Source: Ceratopteris richardii (lineage: Eukaryota > Streptophyta > Polypodiopsida > Polypodiales > Pteridaceae). From it: a stretch of 64,000 nt of DNA. Position numbers and translations under genes: made by a program. The stretch lies in NCBI GenBank assembly GCA_020310875.1, contig CM035413.1:161835306-161899305 (forward strand). Reading direction: 5' to 3'. Shown one piece after another: positions 1 through 11,080 of this stretch. Numbering within the stretch: position 1 is the first letter of the stretch; each line of letters begins with the position of its first letter. Under the pieces are notes generated by a model. That model was not told the DNA's origin. It did no database searches and saw only the letters and a program-made list of their open reading frames with translations.

Positions 1-1122
1 ATTTCTCTACTTGTGTAAATTTGTATCTTAAGTAGTAACTTATCTACTAACAAATTGATTATAATCTAGGATTATGAAAAGAAAGGGCATGTAGATTTGG
101 AGGTTTATTTTGGTGACATGACTTTCATATATAAACATGCATATGTATCCTGTATCGAAAGCATAATTGTTGAAATCCGAGCTCCTGCTATTGCATGTTT
201 CTACATCTTTAGTCCATCTCACAGCACTTGTATCGGAGTTTAAACGACTGTTCTCCGTCATCAAAAATGGTTGTACCTTGTATCGGGGTTTAATTTTTTC
301 CCGTCATAAAAAAAAAAGAAGCTACATGTTACCAGGAAGTTTACACTTTCTTCCACCCCAAAAAAGTGATCGTAACCATAAAGATGCCGAATCATCATCA
401 TCATCAGCAAAAAAAAAAAAAGAGCAAGCCAAAGGAGGATAAAGAGGCATAGTAGAATAAATCACGGGCTATATAGGCAGATTTATGCATTAGTGGAGTT
501 TAGTTAGATTTCCTTGCATGTTATTAGAGAAAGAGCATATTCATATTTATGTAGGAAAGGAGTTGATCTAAAATAAGCTAAAGATGAAAGATGTTTGTTG
601 AGAATCCTAAATCTTTGTTTATAATCGTATTAAGGTAGATTGCTTTATGAAAAAGGTACAAATTTTTCTTCAAGATGAGAGGAACTGATGCTTAAAATGA
701 CTCAATACATCCACTTCCACTTCATATTGATGCTTGTTTGTTTTCTTTCTTGTTGTCAATGTTGCTTGTTCATTTGCATATATGTTGCCTATTTGTTCAT
801 GCATATTCATGTTGCGTGTTTCAATTCTTTCTTTCATGCAAATTTTGCTTCATGTCACGTTGCTTACTCATTCATAACAATGTTGCATGTTCATTTATAG
901 AAATGTTACCTATTTATTTATGCATATTCATGTTGCCTGTTTTAATTTTCTCTTTCATACATATGTTGCTTGATATCATGTTGCCTTCTCATTCATGCAT
1001 ACCATCAGTATCTCCTTCCCATTGCCTATTTTCCTTCAAAAGAATATGATCCTTGAAACTTATTTTTTTTAGGAACACTAGAGTGGCACTTCCAGAGGAA
1101 CCGCAGGTTTAGTGGGGGCGAA
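1..1122 (+). repeat. 3' non-coding tail of Gyp-A unit 0
   Basis: This is the end of a further Gyp-A unit lying mostly left of the window. It matches the stretch between the integrase end and the next LTR in A1, A2 and A3; window base 1 corresponds to about 9968. It holds no credible gene. It contains a repeated phrase around 'cttgtatcgg' near 228-307. From about 690 to 1020 there is a run of degenerate 'tgttgc' and 'tcatgcatattcat' motifs, whose long apparent reading frame is a by-product of the repeat. It ends in the purine-rich tract agtgggggcgaa just before the LTR. Confidence 0.8.
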
Positions 1123-2107
1123 TGTCGTCGAGATTTTCTCTCCTCTCTCACTTGTGAAGGCCTACAAAAAAACATATTTGGTGAAGGTAGCCGGAATTCC
1201 CCGAGAAGTCCAAGATGCATCAAGGATGTCAAAGGAAGCTCATATACAAAGTTTCAAAGAAATCAAGAAAGTCCATGGTAGCGGTCAAAGCTGGTCAAAG
1301 TTAGGAAATTAGGGCAAAAATTTCATTGTCACCAAATTAGATGAAAATTCATATACTTGTAAAGATTGTCAAAGGCAGTCTATAGCCCAAATTTCAGCAG
1401 AAAATGGATTTTGTAGCACATTGATATGCTATGTTCATTTTGTAAAAATGTAATTTTTCTAGTTTGACCCTACAAATTCTTGTATATAAATTTATGTTAG
1501 CCTTATGGTTTGGCATGTACAAAGACCATATGTGGCTACATATTTATACAAAGTTTCAAGGCTATCAGAGCTTCCTAGAGACCTTAATGCCACCTTGCAA
1601 GCTTCCAAATGTAGACAAACTTGTACAAGAAAGATTCAGATGGAAGTTTTTTTTTGCATATTCCTGAAGGAGTTCTTTGGAAACATAGTCCTACAAAGTT
1701 TCATCTTCATCAAAGCCTATTTGGAGGGTCAAAGAGCACAAAGTCCAGATTTCAGGATAACCGTAGTTTTCTAGTTTAAGCAAATTGAAGGGTTGAAGGG
1801 CCACCACATGGCGAAAGCTGATTGATCCATGTTGTACGATCAAGATGAGCTCATATTCAAGGGTGGAGATGCAATTATGCTTAAAGAAAGGAGGATCCAC
1901 GAGTTTTTCCATAAAAGAAGACTTTTCTAACAATCAAAGATCAATAATGCAGCTTTTCTCCAAAAATAGTGGCTTATCTTATCCAAACTGATGTCAGCAC
2001 TGATCCGACGGTCCAGATCATCCCCAGATCCAATGGTGGAGAATGAAGGTGCCTAAATTTCACTCCTTTACACTAGACTTGATAGAAAGAACAATTCCAA
2101 GCCATTG

Positions 2108-2210
2108 ATTTGATTAATCAAATGGTTGTAATCGAAAGTAGTGATCCTAGAGTTGAGAGTTGATTTCTCTAGATCCAAGGGCCCAAATTCATTCAAAAAA
2201 CTATATAAAC
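2108..2210 (+). promoter_or_regulatory. LTR-1 core promoter: palindrome and TATA box
   Basis: A perfect 16-bp palindrome, ATTTGATTAATCAAAT, lies at 2108-2123. A TATA box (ctatataaac) lies at 2201-2210, about 80 bp downstream, and is followed by a C-rich stretch. The TGATTAATCA core resembles plant homeodomain-type sites; that reading is inference. TATA placement fits transcription starting near 2235. Confidence 0.6.
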
Positions 2211-2839
2211 CCCCCTCCAAACTCCTAGAGCATCATTGTTAGGCATCCATAGGGCTCATGCTAGCTTACGGTTTCCTTGAGACGATCACCCTCGGTTGAG
2301 CGAGTGAGGATCCAAGGTGGGCTAGTATGAGTATAGTACCTAGTTTCAAATTTAAGTTAGAACTCCAATCTAGGATAGGCTCTTGAAACCAGCATCTCTA
2401 TCTTGACTCACCCTCGGTGGAGCATGTGAGTGAGTTAGAGCTGCTTTTAATGAGTCTTAGACTTCTTTAGTTAGACGTTACGAGCCTAGACATACATAGG
2501 GTCAATGAAGTGGAACTCACCTTCTTACGTATGACATTCGGTTGAACTGTCATGGTTTGAAGGTCGGAACCGCCTTTGATCAGTAGACTGCTTAGCTTGA
2601 CGTACCATGATGATCTTATACATGTAACTTAATTCAAATCCTTTTAATTCCTGTCACTTGTCACTTGTCTCTTCCCTTTTGTCTCTTAGTTTTAAGTATT
2701 TTTACATGTCTTCTATTTTCTTCTATGTGTGAGAAGGCTCCGCAGGATTGCGTTGAACCAGTGAGGATGTTTCAATGAGCTTGTGATTAAACTCTATCAT
2801 CATAATTCACTTGCATGCATATAATCCATACATACCCAT

Positions 2840-3097
2840 ACATATTGATTAGTTTCTGAAAGTGTATAAGAAGCTCCAATATTGGACCATTCTTCCTTTC
2901 GAAACTAATTTATGTGTAAGGATTCCATCTATTCTCGTCATGCATACATATCATCCAAAGAAGACTATGCATATGGATTGGAATTAGGAAGTGTTTAAGA
3001 AGCTCATTCAATGGACCATTCTTCCTTCCAAATTTGATTCGTGTGTATGGTTCTCTTTCATTCTTATCATTCATGTTCATCAATCTAACTTGCACTC
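2840..3097 (+). repeat. 129-bp diverged tandem duplication in LTR/leader
   Basis: Two imperfect copies of about 129 bp follow each other. Anchors are 'agtgtataagaagctc' at 2861 and 'agtgtttaagaagctc' at 2990, each followed by a 'ggaccattcttcctt' block and a similar tail. The duplication is present in all Gyp-A copies, so it belongs to the family and predates the array. It is AT-rich and non-coding. Confidence 0.7.
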
Positions 3098-3314
3098 CTA
3101 CATTCCCATTCCCATAATCATTTCAACATCTCTCTCTTCTCCATAATCAACATTAATTTCACTTTCACGTCCTTAAACCTTCCAACATTCATTAGCTTCA
3201 TACACCCTGTGTGTGCCACGACCGGACCCGATCCACCCGGATTGCGGTCACCTCCACATTTGAACCCGACGTGAAACGTTTCGTGGCATTTGATTCTGAT
3301 CTGGTTGGGAGGTT

Positions 3315-5450
3315 GTGATCCATATCCTTTGTTTCATATTTTTCATCCTCATCATATCATCGTCATCTGTCTTGAGTGTTGCACTGGATTTCTCACAGTA
3401 TCGTGCACATCTTCGTCGTGAAGTAAATGCATTTGTGAGAGATCTAGAGCATCGTGCATCACTTGCTTATTCACATAAGATGGAGGAAGGATTCAAATCC
3501 CTTATTGTTGAGAAACAAGGCCAAAGAATAGTCTCTTCTATGTTGAGAGAGAAGGGAAAATTCAATGGCATCAACATCACAAGCTACTTAGATTTGTTTG
3601 AAGAGCAAGCTATGATTTTTGGTCTTCCCGAAGATCTTTTGATATCATTCTTTGAACGAATTGTTGATAGCTCTATCATCAACTGTGTCACTCAATATGA
3701 TAGTCTTCCTTGGAGTGATTTTAGAAAGGAGATGCTCAAAGAATTCTATCTTGAAGATTATAGCCAACATAATCGGGATGGATTCTTACGATGGGTCAAC
3801 TCACCAAAGCCTAGTAGCTCTATTACTCACTTACAAAATGAGTATATTAGACGCTATGAACAACTTCCTGATGAGGATAAGATAACTTTGGAACGTGATC
3901 TTGTGATCAATTTTCTTAAGCTTCTTCATCTTGAAACCCGTAGGGAAGTTGAACGTCGATTAGAAGAACCGGACAAGCGCTATGGTCTTACTGACAATTG
4001 GCAAAAAGTGCGTAAAGTAGTAGAGGCTGTAGCCCATAGACATCAAAGACAATCCATGCTTTATGAGCAAACTAGTCTTCCTCAAGCTAGCCTTCCATAA
4101 ATTAAGGAGCAATTTAGAGAACAATCCCATGCTATGAATTTTGACTCTACTCCTATTCCACAAATGATGGAGCCTACTCAAGGTTTTAAAGTAGAGCCAA
4201 ATAAAAGTGTAGTTGAACAATCTCAAGTGGAAATACTCACTAAGCGAATGGAAAGTCTCATTGCTACACAATCCAATTTGGCCAAGGCTATAGATGCTTT
4301 ACAATCTAATTACACCAAAACTTTCCAAAATCAAATGAGCCCAATGTCTTTTTAAGAGCCTAATCAACATGTTATAGCTACCAATCAAAATCCACAAGTA
4401 GTTCCTACTCAAGCATATCAAGTTCCTCCAATGCATAATCCTTCAATGCAAAATCCTCATCCTCATGTGTAAAATCATCAAATGTATCAAAACATGTATC
4501 CTCAAGCTTCTCAAATAGCTTTTCAAAATCCTCAAAATCAAAATTTTCAGAATCATCAACCATATAATATGGAAGCTCCTCTTGCACCTCAAGTACTGCA
4601 TGTTGCTCCCCAAGCTCCTCAAATACATCAATTGCCTTATCAAAATCCTAATTATCCTGTTCAAGCAATACCTTATCAACAAAATCCTCAATTTCAAAAT
4701 TTCCCACCACAAGTTAATCAAAATCCTCAAAATCAAAATGGTTTTGTGCGTGGCCCTCGTAGGTGTCCTTGGTGTGATTCATTAGAACACTTTTTGAGAG
4801 ATTGTGAACTATTGAAGGATGCTAAGGAGCAACGACTAGTAATAGACATAGACAAGAAAATCTGTGACTATCGATCTAAGCTACCTTTGCAAGGAAATTA
4901 TGGTAAGGGAGGAATGAAAAAACACTATGAAAATATAACCATAAGGGATGTAGGAACAAGAGGAGTGAAACTAGAAGCTCTTGATGAACAAGAAGTAGAA
5001 GCAAGTAAACCCACAAAGGAAGGTGATTTTTCCATAGAGGCTTTAGTAAGAGCACGAGATGAGATTAGGAGAATAACGGCTTGGGAATCACCAATAGAAG
5101 ATCAATCTCTTATTTCTCACATATCCAATGTAGAAGAAAAATGAAAAAGAGATGAAGCTGAGCCTAGTGAAAGAAGAGTGACGTGAAAACAAACCTCAGA
5201 GGGAATAAAAACAATCATAGAGCAGGGAGAAACATCACAATCTAAAGATAAAAAACAAGAATCACAACCCAATGAACAAAAACAAGAGGAGAAACAAAAA
5301 GGGAAGAAGATAAAGCAAAAAAAAACAGAACCAAAGCTTTTAGATAAACAAGAGCAATCAAAACAAACTGAAGAACAAACACGAGAACATGAACAAAAAC
5401 AAGATCCTGAGCAAAAGCAAAAGAAACCAAAGAGGAAACCTAAAGCCATC
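3315..5450 (+). pseudogene. Gyp-A unit A1, gag region (fossil)
   Basis: Gag packages element RNA into virus-like particles. A hydrophobic start (MIHILCFIFFILIISSSS) is followed by a helical capsid-like part rich in charged residues, about residues 30-260. A long Pro/Gln/Asn-rich linker follows at about 4380-4740. One CCHC zinc knuckle, RCPWCDSLEHFLRDC (CX2CX4HX4C), lies at about 4763-4806. Last comes a Lys/Glu/Gln-rich tract at about 5240-5450. The hydrophobic N-terminus would look like a signal peptide if translated from the first Met, which is unusual for a gypsy gag. A start farther downstream is possible. The region is broken in several places and I treat it as a fossil. Confidence 0.75.
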
Positions 5451-8400
5451 TTGATTTCAGAAATTGAGAGAAAAATAGATCCTATGGAGATTTTAGATGA
5501 CATTTTGCTTAAGAGTCAAGTGACTATGTCTTTAGAACAAGTTTTCTCTATTGCAAAGCCTATTTTTAAAGATAACTTTATCAGCCTAATTAAAAGGAAG
5601 AGGTTTCCTCTTAATCTAGATACTGAGATGCAAGATTCTCTAGATCAAGTTCAAGCTATGAATGAAGCCTTAAACTTTGATGAATTTGATGAAGAGGACT
5701 TTGATGATGATGAAGTAAATGTTAGTAAAAAGTTCTTAGGACCTATTCAACCTGACCATGAAAATCATGACAACAATCTTGAAAGTCACTTTAAAAGAAA
5801 GTTTTGGTCTAGAGGTACATCAGAGATGCATGTTAAAATAGGAAATGATAAGAACACTATCACTGTAAACGCATTAGTAGATTCTTGCTCCGAAATCAAT
5901 GTGATTTCAAGAGAAGTCTATGATAAGTTTCGATGGCCCATACATAAAGATTGTGGATGGCGTATGAGAACTGCAGATAATGGTGTAGGTACCCTGTATG
6001 GAGCTTGTGCTAGTGTGCCCATATCCATAGGAGGAATCACAGAAGAGTTTCACTTTTTTATTCAAGATAATTGCTCCTATGAAGTTCCCTTAGGTCAACC
6101 CTTTATTTGTGAGAGTCGTATGGAAACTAAAGCCATGGATGATGGGTCTACCTATGCTAGATTCAAGTCTAAGGATGGAATGCAATCACTTCAAGTCATG
6201 ACAGTAGGAGTGAATCATCCTAGAAATCGATTGTCAATTAGAAAGAAACCTATTGTTACTCAGGGTCATGAGCATGCTTGTAGTGATTGTGCACCTCGAT
6301 TCATGTTTGGAGCTACATATGATCAAAATTTCGGATAGAATCCATTGTTGAGCGGGACAACAGTGGATATTGGCTTGACATCTCGCAGCCAACCAACCTG
6401 TACAATAGTTTGTCACTTTGTTTTCCACATTCTAGATTAGATTTTCTTCATAAGAGTCAATTGTCCAAGTCTTTTATCTCAAAAACCCAAAAAAATTATA
6501 AAAACAACAAAATCATGGAACATGATGAGAACATTGAGCATGTGATTGAAACATCTCATTGTTTGTCTACTCTGGAGGACTTAGAGTTATGTCTTCAACA
6601 AAATTCTAATTCCCATATTATTCTTCCTTATTCCTTTGATGAGTATGCTCTAATCCAAGAGTATGCTCTCAATGTTGACAAGTGCTCAAAATTTAACCAA
6701 ACACATGATGCCTTAGTTGAAACAAAGTACAAAATTGTAGACAAAAAAATCAAACCCATAGCTCAACCATTACCTCAAGGAAGTAATGAACAAATTATTG
6801 ATGTGAAAAATGATCCAACTCTTTGGGATAAGAAAAACATAGGACATACATTCACGGATGAGATAATCAAACAGGTGAAAATTGGTAGAGATGATGACTT
6901 TCTTTTGCCAGCAGAGAGAGGTAAATTTGAGAGTCATACGTAGCCATGGAAAAGCCTTTACTATGTATACTCATGAGATTGGTTGTGTAGATCCTAAGCT
7001 AGTTGCACCCATGATAATCTTTACTATTCCACATATTCCATGGAGTCTTAGTCCTATACCTGTTCCAAAGGCTCACTTACCTGATCTAATGAAACTGCTT
7101 AAGGAGAAAATAAACATGAGAATTTTAGAGCCATCTTTTGCACCTTACTCAAACAGATGGTCACTGTGCCTAAAAAGAATGGGAAACTACGTTTTATTCA
7201 AGATCTCCAACCTGTCAATAAAGTCACCATAAGGAATGTAGGAACAGGACCCATTGTAGATGAGTTTGCTGAATAATTTTCAGGACATTCTACCTATTCA
7301 ATGGATGATTTATATTCGGGATATGACCAATTCCAATTAAAATTGATAGTCGTGACATAACCACAATGAAAACTCCTGTAGGCTTAGTGCAAATGTGTAC
7401 TTTACCTCAAGGAGCGACTAATTATGTGGCTCATATGATGAGTGCTATGAATATGGTCTTACATGATTTTATCCCTCATATAACTATGCCATTCATTGAT
7501 GATATTCCAATTAAAGGGAGTGAGGAACGTGTAAAGGACATTACTTTAGATTCATCTGGATCTTGTAAATTTGTTCTTGACCATAGCTCTGATTGTGAAA
7601 GAATATTTCAACAATTTGAAGAGATAGGTCTCACATTTCCATAGAGAAATCTGTTTTTGGTGTCAACGAGGTGCTTATTGTTGGACATTTATGTGGCCAT
7701 TATGGTCGAAAGCCATACCCACAAAAAGTTAATGCCATTAGCAAGATTTCTGAAACATGTAATAATGTGAGTGAGGTACATAGATTTCTTGGTGCTTGCA
7801 TCTTTTATGTTATTTGGATCCCACTTTTTGCTCATGTTGCTGATTGTCTTTATGACTTGTTGAGGAAGAAATGAAAATTTATTTGGAGTAACAAACACAC
7901 TCAAGCTATGCGTAAATTGAAGAAATTATTGCTTGAAGCTCCAATCCTTAAGCGTGTAGACTATTCTGATAACAACCTATTATATTGACTGTTGATACTA
8001 GTCCTATTGGTATAGGTTGGGTCATAAGTCAAGATGATAGTAAAGGGAATAGATATACAATTAGGTTTGGTGCCAAAATTTTACATGAAACACAACGAAA
8101 ATATCCATAGATCAAACGAGAACTATGGGGTATGGTAACAACTTTGAAAACAAACAAAGAATATTTCATTGGTGCAAATGTCAAAGTTGAGACTGATTGT
8201 TTGCCTCTCATTGGAATGATAGCCAATTGTTCATCTCCTAATATAGCCATGCTTAGATGGATCTCATATATTAAGTTCATAAATCCTGAGTTAGTTCATA
8301 TTTCAGGTAAGTCAAATTCAGTTGCTGATATGTTATCAAGAGCTAGATTTGATGATCCTGAAAGTGATCTAATAAAGAATGTGAACTTAATTGATTATGT

Positions 8401-9760
8401 TCCACATATATACGAGTATGAGCAATTTCATGAGTCTGAGTACGAAGATGAATGGAGAGACATAGGAAAGTATCTGAGTACACTACAACCATTACCTAGC
8501 TGGACTACGAATAGATTCCGTAACATTAGGAAACGAGCTTATAACTTTTTCCTATGTAATGGTTATCTTTGGAGACATGCTAAGGGTAAGGTTAAGAATC
8601 CACAACGAGTCCTAGGAAAACGAGGTCTTCAATTGCAAGTAATGAAGGAAATGCATGAGACATTATGGGCAGGTCATAAAGGATTTTTTGGAACATATGA
8701 AAAAATTAGAAGTACCTATTATTGGCCTAGGATGTACGTTGACATTAGTAGCTATGTTTCTACATGTTCTACTTGTCAACTTCATTCATCAGTCAAACAT
8801 AGAGATCCGTTGCATCCTACTTATCCACCTTGTATTCACTACAAGTGGGTAGTAGATCTTGTAACTAGGCCTAAAGGTATTGATAAAATGCGTTATATTG
8901 TACTTGCAAGAGAAGACTTAACTAATCATGTAGAGGGACGTGCACTACAATCTAAGACCACTTACAATGTTTGCAAATTCTTGCTTGAAGATGTCATAAG
9001 TCGCTTTGGGTACATAGAGAAAGTAGTTGCCGATCGTGGAGAGTTAAATGCGAGAGAAGCTAAAGAGTTCTTTGAGTGTCTCGGTATTCGTTTGTCTCTC
9101 ACTACTGCATATAATCCAGAGGCCAATGGTAAAATAGAGAGAGGGCATCCACTTATTGTGAAAGCCATATCTAAAGCATGTAACGGTGACATCAAACAAT
9201 GGCCTAGATTCTTATCTTTTGGACTTTGGGTAGATAGAATGACATGCACACGTACTACTGGATATATGCCTGTTGAACTCATGTACTGTCAAAAACCATT
9301 GTTTCCAATTCAATCTCATATTTCTGCATGGTCAAATTTTCCTTGGTCTGAAAACATGTCTATTGATGATTTTTTGAGTTTGCGCATTAAACAGTTAGAA
9401 CAAGGTAAATTAAGACTTCATGATGCCGTTGAAAAATTAAGAGAATCTAGAATGAAGAACAAGCATTATTTTGATAAAACTCATCGATTGCATCCCAAGC
9501 CAATTGAAGTAGGAGATTGGGTGCTCATTTATGGTAGTACATTTGCCTCTCAATATCATGCACACAAAAAGCTCACTCAACGGTGGTTTGGGCCATACAT
9601 TGTATCAAAAGTCAACAACAATGGTACGTATGCTCTTTGTGAATTTAATGGTGTTGCACTAAAAACTTTGATTGCAGGTAAAAGGATAAAGCTATTCAAG
9701 AAACGTGATAATGACGAGTACATTTTGGATGAGGAAATTGAAGAAGATGACAACAATTAG
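5451..9760 (+). pseudogene. Gyp-A unit A1, pol region (PR-RT-RH-IN, fossil)
   Basis: Polyprotein region for replication and integration. Protease-like segment: about 5830-6130 (LVDS and EINVIS motifs). An acidic linker of unknown role follows at about 6515-6940. RT: about 6950-7700, with catalytic FIDD at 7492-7503 and the preceding LPQGAT motif. RNase H: about 7930-8340 (VDTSPIGIGW). Integrase: about 8640-9300, with an HHCC zinc-binding segment near 8640-8780 and the DDE acidic residues near 8855, 9032 and 9137. A GPY/F-type module (RWFGPYIV) follows near 9580, then a very acidic tail. No chromodomain is visible. RT-RH-IN order is gypsy. The RT part is the most decayed and the RH-IN part is the best preserved. 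Confidence 0.85.
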
Positions 9761-11080
9761 GCCAATTAATAAACAGGAGTATCCATGTTATAAAGAAAAA
9801 ATAAAAAAATAAAAATAATAATAATAATAAAAAAAAATTATCATTAATTTTTCAAGTTCATGTTGCTTTGTTTTTTTTCCATTCTTGTTTCATGCATGTT
9901 TGATTTCCGTCTTTGCATTGCATTGCATATCCACATCACTTGAGTAAAAAAAAAAGGGCAAATGATGATTTCTCTACTTGTGTAAATTTGTATCTTAAGT
10001 AGTAACTTATCTACTAAGAAATTGATTATAATCTAGGATTGTGGAAAGATAGGGCATGTCGATTTGGAGGTTTATTTTGATGACATGACTTTCATATATA
10101 AACATGCATATGTATCCTGTATCGAAAGCATAATTGTTGAAATCCTAGCTCCTGCTATTGCATGTTTCTACATCCTTAGTCCATCTCACAACACTTGTAT
10201 CGGAGTTTAAACGACTATTCTCCGTCATAAAAAATCATTGTACCTTGTATCGGGGTTTAATTTTTCCCCATCATTAAAAAAAAAGCTACATGTTACCAGG
10301 AGGTTTACACTTTCTTCCACCCCAAAAAAGTGATCGTAACCATAAAATTGCCAAGTCATCATCATCATAAAAAAAAAAGAGCAAGCCAAAGGAGGATAAA
10401 GAGGCATAGTAGAATAAATCACGGGCTATATAGGCAGATTTATGCATTAGTGGAGTTTAGTTAGATTTCCTTGCATGTTATTAGAGAAAGAGCATATTCA
10501 TATTTATGTAGGAAAGGAGTTGATCTAAAATAAGCTAAAGATGAAAGATGTTTGTTGAGAATCCTAAATCTTTGTTTATAATCGTATTTAAGGTAGATTG
10601 CTTTATGAAAAAGGTACAAATTTTTCTTCAAGATGAGAGGAACTGATGCTTAAAATGACTCAATACATCCACTTCCACTTCATATTGATGCTTGTTTGTT
10701 TTCTTTCTTGTTGTCAATGTTGCTTGTTCATTTGCATATATGTTGCCTATTTGTTCATGCATATTCATGTTGCGTGTTTCAATTCTTTCTTTCATGCAAA
10801 TTTTGCTTCATGTCACGTTGCTTACTCATTCATAACAATGTTGCATGTTCATTTATAGAAATGTTACCTATTTATTTATGCATATTCATGTTGCCTGTTT
10901 TAATTTTCTCTTTCATACATATGTTGCTTGATATCATGTTGCCTTCTCATTCATGCATACCATCAGTATCTCCTTCCCATTGCCTATTTTCCTTCAAAAG
11001 AATATGATCCTTGAAACTTATTTTTTTTAGGAACACTAGAGTGGCACTTCCGGAGGAACCGCAGGTTTAGTGGGGGCGAA
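9761..11080 (+). repeat. Gyp-A unit A1, 3' non-coding region
   Basis: About 1.3 kb separates the integrase end from LTR-2. It begins with an A/AT-rich low-complexity stretch (about 9795-9840), then a pyrimidine-rich part. From about 10,646 come the degenerate 'tgttgc...ttcatgcat' repeats seen also in unit 0. It ends with the polypurine tract before 11081. No supportable gene is present. Gypsy elements often have only a short spacer here, so the length is notable. Confidence 0.75.

Larger units (their letters stand above)
1123..3314 (+). repeat. Gyp-A LTR-1 plus untranslated leader
   Basis: The LTR start is set by a polypurine tract (agtgggggcgaa, 1111-1122) followed by TGTCGTCGAG. The outer end of the inverted copy A4 also stops at this sequence, which supports the boundary. 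A TATA box at 2202 and downstream R-like sequence make this a promoter-bearing LTR. The 3' boundary is not resolved. One candidate is 2548, where CA is followed by TGG; another is somewhere between 3180 and 3300. I could not match a primer-binding site to a known tRNA. The LTR is therefore between about 1.4 and 2.1 kb, and the rest up to the gag start is leader. Confidence 0.7.

Noticed and set aside
688-1049. Overlapping hydrophobic ORFs (Cys/Phe/His-rich) repeated in every Gyp-A unit
   Set aside because: They are translations of the degenerate tgttgc/ttcatgcat repeat in the 3' non-coding region, with no start context and no domain; identity among units reflects DNA duplication.
3215-3235. 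T-arm-like string ttgaacccgacg as primer-binding site for Gyp-A
   Set aside because: There is no TGG at the right distance and no pairing T stem; the Gyp-A primer site remains unresolved.
3315-3380. Signal peptide of a host secreted protein at the Gyp-A gag start
   Set aside because: The hydrophobic start leads directly into gag with a CCHC knuckle and occurs only within Gyp-A copies; it may simply not be the used start.
4405-4736. Minus-strand acidic and Ile/Leu/Arg-rich ORFs opposite the gag linker
   Set aside because: They are antisense shadows of the Pro/Gln/Asn-rich gag linker; the bias follows from the codon composition of the sense strand.
5117-5503. Minus-strand Cys/Ser/Phe-rich ORF resembling a small cysteine-rich protein
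   Set aside because: It is the antisense of the Lys/Glu/Gln-rich gag tract and recurs wherever that tract does.
9963-9980. Alternative Gyp-A LTR start at TGATGATTTC after an A/G-rich run
   Set aside because: The tract agtgggggcgaa with TGTCG at 1123 is a better polypurine tract and LTR start, and the inverted copy A4 ends at that point, not here.
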